Shown here: positions 34,201 through 40,625 of the stretch, in pieces
Layout of the letters: every line of letters begins with the position of its first letter
Numbering within the stretch: the first letter of the stretch is position 1
NCBI GenBank assembly: GCA_905236875.1
Contig: CAJOQT010000068.1
Coordinates: 1 to 50,767, forward strand
DNA: 50,767 nt
Direction: 5' to 3'
Source of the DNA: an uncultured Prevotella sp.
GTDB lineage: Bacteria; Bacteroidota; Bacteroidia; Bacteroidales; Bacteroidaceae
Notes under the pieces: model-generated
The model's database searches: none
What the model was told of the DNA's origin: nothing
The model's input: the letters and a program-made list of their open reading frames with translations, nothing else
Translations under genes and position numbers: made by a program

Positions 34201-36223
34201 GGGCAGGCGAAATGGGCATCCACTGTATGCCCTGCATATACACAGGATCACCGCCGAACCACGTCCACCAGCCCACACCGTGGCTCGTCAAGTTCGACGA
34301 GTAAGGAATGACGTAGTCGGGGTTCGTATGGCGGAACTTCGAGTAGTCGATGTTATAGTCGTCGTTCTTTGTCGTGTGGAAACTGCCGTCGATGGTCTCG
34401 CCGTGCCGGTCAAACCAGTACTCTGCCGTAGCCCTCGACTCCAGCACCCAGCCGAAGATACCTGCATCACGCAGCTCGTCGTCACGCAGTGCCACGCCCA
34501 ACAGATACATGCCGCCCCAGCCCTGCATCGACTCCGACGTTGACTCCTGGCCGTTGCCGGCACCGTCGCCCATGCCTCCGGCATAGCAGTGACCGGCCCA
34601 GGGGTCCATCATCCTGAGGAAGCAGGCCCACGAGTCGCGCTTGTAGTTGTTGTAGTCGCGTGCCACTAAGCGTATCATGTCGCCGTAGTTGACGCGGAAG
34701 TCGTCATCCACCAGTGCCAGCAGCGCAGCAGCCAGCGTGAAGTAGCCATAGTGGAAATGGTGGTCGTTGTAGGTCTCCGAGTCGTAGCTCGTGGCATAGC
34801 CGATGAGTCCGCCGTAGCGATTGTCACGGGCAAAGAAGAAGTTCTCCTCACCGGGCGTGTAGGTCAGCCAGTTCACCAAGGCCTCCTTCAGACGGTCGTG
34901 ACACTGGCGGAACAGTGCCTCGTTGCCCATCTCACGGGCAAAGGTCATGTTCAGGGCCATCTGCGTCAGTCCCTTGCCGCCCCAGTAAGTATCTGCTCCA
35001 AACTCTCCCGTCTCGGCATAGCGCTGCAGCATCTGCAGCATCTTCGACTCGTCCCAGTCGCCGTTGTCTGTTGTCTGTGATCCGTTGTCCGCTTTCGCCG
35101 GCTGCGGATACCAGGGCAGCATGCCCGAGAAGCGGTAGCTGATACTGATGTTGTTCGAGGCTACCAGTTTCAGTCTTCCGCGTGGCGTCAGGTAGGTCTG
35201 CGACAGGAACGAGTGGTTATACGAGGCGTATGGCGTGCGGTAGTGATGAGGAATCTGTCCCTGCAGCACCTTCGATGTGGAAGAACCCGTGCGCAGATCC
35301 TGTGCCGATACAGCCCATTGTGTGGTCAGCTTACTGTTTTTATAGCCCCACGACACACGGGTGTCAGTCGGTTTGCTGTAGGCATACTGGGCAAAAGCCG
35401 TCAGGTCTGACGCACTTTGCAGAAGTGCCACCACCAGGAACTGCCGGCTGCCGCCGAACGCCAACGTAGCCCTGCTGCCGTCAATCGTCACCGTAGTGCC
35501 CTCTGGCAGATAAACGCCATAGAGGTCTGACGTAGCGCTGTTGCTGATCTTCACGACGAACTGCTGATAGGTGCCACTGCTGAGCGTCTGTCCGTTCCCG
35601 TCGGTAAAACTGACGGACACTGAGCCTTTCAGCAGGTTGTCGTCACCGTCATTGCCCGTTGCCTCGGCAGAGACGACGGGTTGCAGACCGTTCGTCTCTA
35701 TCCAGGTAAAGGGAACACCGTGCATCAGCGTCGTCAGCAGCTGCTTCGTGCCGCTCTTCTCGGAGAACGTCACCATCCAGTCGCTCCATGACTCGGCCTG
35801 CGGATGCGTAGGAGTGAAGTCGTCGCCACACCTTACCGTCAGCTTCGACTGTGCCTTCATCTCCGTACCATTGTCTATCCAGTACTTCGGATAATGGATG
35901 TCGAGACCGTACTTCATGCCCTGCACATACTGCGGATACGACCACAGATGGCCTGTCAGCTCCTGACCCGTACGTTCCCGATCGGCATTGATCAGGTCCG
36001 TCCACCAGTCGTTGGTGGGAATGGGAACACCCGCCTGCTCATTGATATACAGCTCGCGGTACTGCATGTACTGCGACTGGTCACCACTATGACTTGACGA
36101 ATGGCTCACACTGAGCGGGGCGTAGGCGGCATAGCTGCCCTTGCCCATTTGTACGGGTTCCTGTGCCCATGCCGTCATACCGGCGACAAGCAGTACCATC
36201 GTCAGAAGATTCTTTCTCATCAT
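31229..36223 (-). CDS. Secreted GH81 endo-beta-1,3-glucanase with accessory domains
   Basis: The 1664-residue protein has a signal peptide (LTMVLLVAGMTAWAQ) and a glycoside hydrolase family 81 module (about 35-790). The module has PIPTNDWWTDL, NDHHFHYGYF with Asp487 as probable acid, and GQESTSESMQGWG with Glu560/Glu564 as probable base. An F5/8 type C carbohydrate-binding domain (about 848-975), Ig-like segments and a T9SS-like tail (GIYIVNGKKVVIK) follow. It should cut laminarin- or callose-type glucans outside the cell. Five GTTGTCY tracts (31324, 32451, 32852, 33054, 35063) are read in frame as DNGQQTT-like linkers. No SusC/SusD pair is nearby, so this is not a standard utilisation locus. 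Confidence 0.92.
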   Translation of the reverse strand: MMRKNLLTMVLLVAGMTAWAQEPVQMGKGSYAAYAPLSVSHSSSHSGDQSQYMQYRELYINEQAGVPIPTNDWWTDLINADRERTGQELTGHLWSYPQYVQGMKYGLDIHYPKYWIDNGTEMKAQSKLTVRCGDDFTPTHPQAESWSDWMVTFSEKSGTKQLLTTLMHGVPFTWIETNGLQPVVSAEATGNDGDDNLLKGSVSVSFTDGNGQTLSSGTYQQFVVKISNSATSDLYGVYLPEGTTVTIDGSRATLAFGGSRQFLVVALLQSASDLTAFAQYAYSKPTDTRVSWGYKNSKLTTQWAVSAQDLRTGSSTSKVLQGQIPHHYRTPYASYNHSFLSQTYLTPRGRLKLVASNNISISYRFSGMLPWYPQPAKADNGSQTTDNGDWDESKMLQMLQRYAETGEFGADTYWGGKGLTQMALNMTFAREMGNEALFRQCHDRLKEALVNWLTYTPGEENFFFARDNRYGGLIGYATSYDSETYNDHHFHYGYFTLAAALLALVDDDFRVNYGDMIRLVARDYNNYKRDSWACFLRMMDPWAGHCYAGGMGDGAGNGQESTSESMQGWGGMYLLGVALRDDELRDAGIFGWVLESRATAEYWFDRHGETIDGSFHTTKNDDYNIDYSKFRHTNPDYVIPYSSNLTSHGVGWWTWFGGDPVYMQGIQWMPISPALDYLGEDKAFAAWDYERLMELMEHVGWTDYSGSSAWLGNSDWGNVVLSYLQWSDPDEAARIFDEGWSRGWPTMTTSSTNGISYFVTHSHRTYGDIQWDVTANLPTARVYKKGTKTYHVAYNPYDSPVTVSYSDGVSFSVPARQMKVKERDYVSVTMVYPEDATADDLRERLFMKNLALHKTCTASSEENASCLVANATDGDQTTRWGSKHQDGQWICVDLGETVSIYSVKIHWESAYASEYELWLSTDGSTFTKVKTCTSSGGWDEVKMDDMNGRYVKLLGTKRGTDYGVSLYELEVYGRPASASDNDLMGVEITCDKAVLKQGVPTELHIKGYSYAGNEKTVNAEWSSNDGTFDGNVFTPTNYGNVTVTAVVRTTDNGQQTTGLTATKTLAVEEGLVLTSLSLTLNGEAIIGQPVPFTAKGLDQFGAPYATTLSYELYEMDNGPQTTDNGLLDTQNMTFTAFKAGTYAIVVSAGSLSQTVYVEGIGPSGLTYAEIPAVQAAPSMSGKLPLFVGSTVPNMNFTYNGGSKKGSDNFPVPTIGGGTTRSLFVSQLGTFGFGALGNLDISGYNMIHADVYVNGQQTAPPGGSDDVQFAFHFEGQPTNKVYAKTLTRGQWNSVDLPITNTTVNWLFFAFSDYQSGTDEALVANVYFYKETGDKVFVSDPDAKGLVTVTSFGTGITDSNVSQFLNDVAALPATATAIDLSGIALTNSTPMTISTPNNPNTVIILSGSGGDNDAASEQQAKLTNSQNLVYNSGGWHLPLKATGYRLTFTDGYPVYPVNYGGKAVFSYTRTLAAGAYGSMCLPRELTIPTGITAYELTDVTSTSIGFTKVAGSTLTAYKPYLLRNTNSTAATLSISSVQGNVELGRTTSELTTTVGGVRFTGNFQQFRVKGTEGYAAFKSSGQLAWLNNAGTTVGSFRAYLADVTEAQAVGMLIDGQQTTDNRQVTSDKRQVISDNESWYSLDGRKLSGKPTTTGIYIVNGKKVVIK
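31324..31386 (-). repeat. Nine heptamers at the 3' end of the GH81 gene
   Basis: Plus-strand units are CATTGTC, ACTTATC, ACTTGTC, GCTTGTC, ACTTGTC twice, TGTTGTC, CGTTGTC, TGTTGTC. On the coding strand they give a linker (QQTTDNRQVTSDKRQVISDN) just before the C-terminal tail. Confidence 0.85.
32437..32464 (-). repeat. C/G palindrome plus heptamers in the GH81 gene
   Basis: CTCCCCCCCGGGGGAG is followed by GCTGTCT and GTTGTCC. The coding strand reads NGQQTAPPGGSDD, showing both repeat classes next to each other. Confidence 0.65.
32852..32879 (-). repeat. GTTGTCY heptamers in the GH81 gene
   Basis: Units GTTGTCT, GTGGTCT, GTGGTCC, GTTGTCC; the coding strand reads DNGPQTTDNG. Confidence 0.75.
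33054..33081 (-). repeat. GTTGTCY heptamers in the GH81 gene
   Basis: Four perfect units alternate GTTGTCT and GTTGTCC; the coding strand reads RTTDNGQQTTG between two Ig-like segments. Confidence 0.8.
35063..35090 (-). repeat. GTTGTCY heptamers in the GH81 catalytic module
   Basis: Units GTTGTCT, GTTGTCT, GTGATCC, GTTGTCC; the coding strand reads DNGSQTTDNGDW within the GH81 module, in a loop before KMLQMLQRYAETGEFG. Confidence 0.75.
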
Positions 36224-36250
36224 TTGTTGTTTTAGGAGTTAGGAGTTACA

Positions 36251-36343
36251 GCATCACGCCTTTTGGCGGATGCTACTACATAATAGTTACAAAAGCAGAG
36301 AGGGGGCAAAGTGCCCTACTTAAAGAGCCTCTGCCCCTCTCTC
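36251..36343 (-). terminator. Two hairpins between small peptide 2 and the GH81 gene
   Basis: On the minus strand AGAGAGGGGCA pairs with TGCCCCCTCTCT and is followed by GCTTTTG (36290-36343). Nearer the GH81 start, GCATC-A-CGCC and GGCG-GATGC form a second stem with a TTTT loop (36251-36273). The first looks like a leaky terminator or attenuator and may lower GH81 expression relative to the upstream cassettes. Confidence 0.5.
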
Positions 36344-36370
36344 CCTATCAATACTTAATTATGAACTTAC

Positions 36371-36532
36371 TTACCAGTCTTCTTCTTCATCGAAGTTGTC
36401 ATAATAAGGTGACAATTTAGGATCATTTTCCTGGTATTCACCACCATTTATTTTCGGATTACTCACTGTCAGCAATGTGATGGAATTGATCCGTACCGTC
36501 AGCACAACAGGCGATTTATATGTCTTTTTCAT
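36371..36532 (-). CDS. Small peptide of the MKKxYxxP type, copy 2
   Basis: The 53-residue product begins MKKTYKSPVVLTVRINSITL and ends DNFDEEEDW. It has the same plan as copies 1 and 3: basic start, Tyr-x-x-Pro, a hydrophobic strand, Ser near residue 24, acidic end. The start context (AAACGATATG on the coding strand) is the same as in copy 1, so the leader region is conserved too. It lies 13 bp after the 1266-residue secreted-protein gene. Function unknown. Confidence 0.75.
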   Translation of the reverse strand: MKKTYKSPVVLTVRINSITLLTVSNPKINGGEYQENDPKLSPYYDNFDEEEDW

Positions 36533-36545
36533 ATCGTTTGTTCTT

Positions 36546-39500
36546 TTACTTTACTACTACCTTTTTACCATTCACAATATAGATACCCTTTGTCGGATTA
36601 TCTACGCGACGTCCAGAGAGATCGTACCATCTGTTGTCAGTTGACTGTTGTCCGTTGTCAATAGAACCAATGCCCGTCACTTCGCCATCACCTCCTATAG
36701 AGAGAACAGGTGCAGATGTGGGCGTATCACCCTCTAATGTAAGATAAGCCTGACCCTTATCCAAGGTTGCCGGAGTACTATTAACATACGCAAATGCAGC
36801 CTTTCCATCCTTGACCGTTAAGATGTAATTGGTATAGCCTGTTGCTGCCTTATTCACAGTTTCTGTTTCTGCAGTAACACCATGCATCTTGTTGGTTGAA
36901 GAATAGTCAACACCTTCACCTGTTGCCACAGGGATAGAGAATTCACCTTGTGCATCGCTATTCAGCAACATACCTGTTCCAGCCTTAACTGTTCCTGTGA
37001 TTTGCTGAGTAGTTACAGCACCATTCTCTGAACCAGTAACGATATAAGCCTTTACGTCAGTGATTCCTGTAAAGTCAAGATCCTTGTCGCTGCAGAAGGT
37101 AGCCCACTTATACTGACTTACAGAAGCAGTAACGGTACTTGCCTTCTCAACCCATGTAAACTCGATCTGTCCGAAGCTCACTTCGCCTGGCATCATGACA
37201 TACAGCGGGGTGTAGAGGGTAGGAGCTTGATTGGATGTTGCTGTTACTGTAATCTTCTTACCACCATCACTGATTGTCATGTTTGCATCAACACGCGTTC
37301 CACCGACACCATTGATATTCCAGTATGAACCGCCAAGACCCGACATCTCCTCTTCAGAGGTAATGACGACTTCGTAGTTTTCGGTACCTGTATAGTGGTA
37401 GGCATTAACAGTGATGGTATGACCGCTAACGGTATAAGATGCATTTACAGTGTATTTACTGGTTGAATAGCTGGATTTTCCGTCAGCACCACCATCCCAA
37501 GATGTAATGGTAAACAATGTATTATCAGTAATACCAGCAAGAGAGATATCGGGAGTCTGGTTCCACTTGGCATCCCAGCTCATTGATTCATTAGGATCCA
37601 GACGGACTAAAATCATGTTCTCCCAAGTACCAGGAATGGTTGCCGTGTAAAATTGTGTATTTTCTACCGATGTCAATGCTATCCAATCATACACACTACC
37701 AGTAAATACATAAGCAGCATAGCTTGGACTGTCAGCACTCCACATATTAGGATCCAGATAGATAGTCTTGTCTGTGACAGGAGTGTCAGAACCTTCCTTC
37801 TCAATCCACGTAAACTCAATCTGTCCGAAGTTCACTTCGCCTGGCATCATGACATACAGCGGGGTGTAGAGGGTAGGAGCTTGATTGGATGTTGCCGTTA
37901 TTGTAAGTTTCTTGCCACCATCACTGATTGTCATGTTTGCATCGACACGCGTTCCACCGACACCATTGATAGTCCAGTAAGAACCGCCAAGACCCGACAT
38001 CACCTCTTCAGAGGTAATGACGACCTCGTAGTTTTCAGTACCTGTATAGTGGTAGGCATTCAGCAATATGGTATGTTCACCAGAAACTAATACCTGTCCA
38101 GAAGGTGCGGCATCAGTTGTAAAGCTTTCCATATCGATGCTGTTGTCAGACACATTGCCTGCAGCATCTTCGGCAGTAACAGTAAAGTTATAACTTGTCT
38201 CTTCTGTCAGTCCCGTTACTGTGTATTCAAAGTTCGCACCCTGGTCGGTCAGCCCTGTTGTTGCGTCAATGCTATGGGTAGCATCTACAATATGGAATTT
38301 AACCTTGCTACTATTGTCTGTAGCATTCAATGTCAATGTAGCACTGTTGTGAGTCTTGCTTGCTAATGTTGCAGATACCATCACAGGCTTCGCTTCATCT
38401 ACAGTAGTTTCTTTCCAGCAGTAGATGTTACCAATGTAGAAAGACGTATTTCCGTCGCCGTTTCCGAAACCATCAGTCACACCAGCAGCAGCTTTATTTA
38501 CGGTGCTAATAAATTTAATCTGATACAGTCTTGTCATAGTGACTCCGTCAGCAATAACGTCAGCAACGGGAACCATAAGCTTGTTCCACTCGCCGCCAGT
38601 CACGTTGAACTGTGTTCCCTTCTCAGGCTGGTTGCCGTCAGCATCTACGTTTCTATTAATCGGCACGATACCCAGTGTCGTACTCTTTGAAGGAAGTACA
38701 TCTATCTCCAAGTATGTCATTCCACTTGCGTCAACCTCTGTGAAGCCACTGCCGAAATAGTGGAAACCAGTGATGAGGTAGCCGTTCTTCCCGTTGATAG
38801 TCTGAACAGAACCAGTGCCGCCTTCCCAAGACTCGAAGTTAAATCCATTCTTCGCACCACCGTCATTACCGTCCCAAAGCAGATGATTTTCGGTAGCTGT
38901 AATTTCAGGAATATCAGGTATTGCAGTTGTAGTGGCATTGATGGTTTCTGCAGCTGTCTCGTTGCCGTTTTCGTCCATAGCAACAACACTGAAAACATAT
39001 TCTGTGCTGGCTGCCAGCGGAGAAATGGTGAAGTCTATTGCTGTGCCGCTTGCACCTGTTGTCTGATAAACAGTTGACGTCGCAGTGTCAATAACCTTAT
39101 ATGTGATGGTTTCACTTGTTTCATCAGTTGCCTGTAATGCCAATGTCGCACTTATGCAGTTTACAGACTTCAGAGCATGTGTATCGAAGGTTGGAGCAGT
39201 AGCGTCACCTGAAGCAGGTTTTGAGAAATAGAAGTGGTCGAGATAGAACTCTGTTTCCGGGTTTGCACCATTGTACAGCTCTATGCCAATATAATTGGTA
39301 GTAAAGCTGACATTGTCGATTTCCACATAGTTCCACTGACCTGGTGTCAAGGAAGTATAAACAGTTGCCTGATCATATTTGTTGTCATCCCAAATCTTGC
39401 AGCTGGTTGCAGTCTTTGGCCACAAAGCAACATGTAGGGTAGAATGGTCAGCATCAAGTGTTGCTGAGGCTCTTCCGTTGATAGCAGTACCATTAACATG

Positions 39501-40346
39501 GACCACATAATGTCCGTCGTTAATTACAGGAAAATCAAACGAGGTGTATTTAAGATCTGGGCCTCCACCCCATCCGTTATTACTTTCTGTCAGTTCCTTG
39601 TTATAGGTCTTACTGAAAACAGCAATTACTCTTGTATCAGGCTCTGTTGGAGCGGTAGGATTAGCAGTCGGTAAAACATAGAACTTACCATCAGTAAAGG
39701 CAAGGTCAGCAGTCTGATTGACACCTACAGCGCCACCTTCTCCCTTGTTGAAGAGAATACTTGCTGGTGCAGCTGTTGACAGGAACGAAACAGAATACTT
39801 CGTCTTGGCAGTACCGTCAATAGAAAATGTCTCGCTTGTTTCTGTCATTTTTGTACCTGGCCATACACCAAGGCCGTAGATGTTACCATTCCATACATAA
39901 GCATAAACATTTTCCCATTCCAAACCTGTTGCGAACGTTGCAGAGTAAGAAGAAACAGCACTTGTGGAATAATCACCCCAGCCTGTTATTGTAAACAGTG
40001 TGTTATCTGCAATTGCAGTAAAATCTATATCACCGGTCTGGTTCCACTTGGAACTCCAGTTGGATATATCTCCATTCGGATTCTGACGAACAAGGATCAT
40101 ACCTGTCCAGCTGTCTGGAATTTCTGCTTTATAACACTCTTTACCATCAATGGAAACCGTTTCGGTAAATGGTATCCAACCATCTCCGCCGCCATTACTA
40201 ACGTAAGCGGAGAAAACAGCATCATCAGATGCCCAATTCCCGTTGTTATCGAACCCAGCAGGATTCAAATAGATTGTTTTGTTGTCGGCCCATGCATTCC
40301 CTATGGAAACAACCAGGGCGAATAATAGAAATAATAGTTTTTTCAT
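36546..40346 (-). CDS. Large secreted multidomain carbohydrate-binding protein
   Basis: The 1266-residue protein has a signal peptide (LLFLLFALVVSIGNAWA), then starch-binding-like beta modules (NKTIYLNPAGFDNNGNWASD; one with VWPGTKM, as in CBM26; one near residue 880 with DKTIYLDPNMW). It also has fibronectin type III modules (about 385-480 and 645-745) and two near-identical 92-residue modules beginning HTI-x-x-NAYHYTGTENYEV (about 758-849 and 976-1067). It ends with GIYIVNGKKVVVK, a probable type IX-type sorting tail. No catalytic domain was recognised, so surface glycan binding or adhesion is inferred. A GTTGTCY tract (36633-36660) encodes DNGQQSTDN before the tail. Confidence 0.8.
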   Translation of the reverse strand: MKKLLFLLFALVVSIGNAWADNKTIYLNPAGFDNNGNWASDDAVFSAYVSNGGGDGWIPFTETVSIDGKECYKAEIPDSWTGMILVRQNPNGDISNWSSKWNQTGDIDFTAIADNTLFTITGWGDYSTSAVSSYSATFATGLEWENVYAYVWNGNIYGLGVWPGTKMTETSETFSIDGTAKTKYSVSFLSTAAPASILFNKGEGGAVGVNQTADLAFTDGKFYVLPTANPTAPTEPDTRVIAVFSKTYNKELTESNNGWGGGPDLKYTSFDFPVINDGHYVVHVNGTAINGRASATLDADHSTLHVALWPKTATSCKIWDDNKYDQATVYTSLTPGQWNYVEIDNVSFTTNYIGIELYNGANPETEFYLDHFYFSKPASGDATAPTFDTHALKSVNCISATLALQATDETSETITYKVIDTATSTVYQTTGASGTAIDFTISPLAASTEYVFSVVAMDENGNETAAETINATTTAIPDIPEITATENHLLWDGNDGGAKNGFNFESWEGGTGSVQTINGKNGYLITGFHYFGSGFTEVDASGMTYLEIDVLPSKSTTLGIVPINRNVDADGNQPEKGTQFNVTGGEWNKLMVPVADVIADGVTMTRLYQIKFISTVNKAAAGVTDGFGNGDGNTSFYIGNIYCWKETTVDEAKPVMVSATLASKTHNSATLTLNATDNSSKVKFHIVDATHSIDATTGLTDQGANFEYTVTGLTEETSYNFTVTAEDAAGNVSDNSIDMESFTTDAAPSGQVLVSGEHTILLNAYHYTGTENYEVVITSEEVMSGLGGSYWTINGVGGTRVDANMTISDGGKKLTITATSNQAPTLYTPLYVMMPGEVNFGQIEFTWIEKEGSDTPVTDKTIYLDPNMWSADSPSYAAYVFTGSVYDWIALTSVENTQFYTATIPGTWENMILVRLDPNESMSWDAKWNQTPDISLAGITDNTLFTITSWDGGADGKSSYSTSKYTVNASYTVSGHTITVNAYHYTGTENYEVVITSEEEMSGLGGSYWNINGVGGTRVDANMTISDGGKKITVTATSNQAPTLYTPLYVMMPGEVSFGQIEFTWVEKASTVTASVSQYKWATFCSDKDLDFTGITDVKAYIVTGSENGAVTTQQITGTVKAGTGMLLNSDAQGEFSIPVATGEGVDYSSTNKMHGVTAETETVNKAATGYTNYILTVKDGKAAFAYVNSTPATLDKGQAYLTLEGDTPTSAPVLSIGGDGEVTGIGSIDNGQQSTDNRWYDLSGRRVDNPTKGIYIVNGKKVVVK
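36633..36660 (-). repeat. GTTGTCY heptamers in the 1266-residue protein gene
   Basis: Units GTTGTCA, GTTGACT, GTTGTCC, GTTGTCA; the coding strand reads IDNGQQSTDNRW immediately before the C-terminal tail, the same relative position as in the GH81 gene. Confidence 0.8.
37170..38075 (-). repeat. Internal duplication of a ~275-bp segment
   Basis: Segments 37170-37425 and 37800-38075 are nearly identical at DNA level, including silent positions, and encode two copies of the module with EMSGLGGSYWNINGVGGTR / EVMSGLGGSYWTINGVGG. The near identity points to recent duplication or gene conversion. Confidence 0.8.
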
Positions 40347-40390
40347 ATAAGTAATATTTAGTTAATGATGTTAATTATATCAGTTATCTG

Positions 40391-40552
40391 TTACCAATCC
40401 ACCGAACCGTCATCAAAGAGTTCGGGAGAATCAGCCCAACCTTCATATACTTCCTCATTAGTCACGCCGAGAGTGGTATTGCTTCCTGCGAGCATCGTTG
40501 CTGTTTCAACCCTAAATACTTCTATTTCAGGCGCTATATATGTCTTCTTCAT
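40391..40552 (-). CDS. Small peptide of the MKKxYxxP type, copy 1
   Basis: The 53-residue product begins MKKTYIAPEIEVFRVETATM, continues LAGSNTTLGV and ends FDDGSVDW. The sequence GAACAAACGATATGAA around the start is shared with copy 2. It lies 73 bp after the 910-residue protein gene and 44 bp before the 1266-residue protein gene. There is no signal peptide or membrane segment. The conserved start with a variable acidic tail recalls a leader-core layout of peptide precursors, but no modifying enzyme is adjacent. Confidence 0.75.
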   Translation of the reverse strand: MKKTYIAPEIEVFRVETATMLAGSNTTLGVTNEEVYEGWADSPELFDDGSVDW

Positions 40553-40625
40553 ATCGTTTGTTCCTTTTAGAAATTAATTATCCTTGTCTTGTTCTTGAAA
40601 GAAATAATCAGAAATTCAACCGAGA

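Noticed and set aside
31922..34543. Several plus-strand frames of about 200-230 residues opposite the GH81 gene
   Set aside because: Shadows of the high-GC minus-strand gene; no recognisable motifs or starts.
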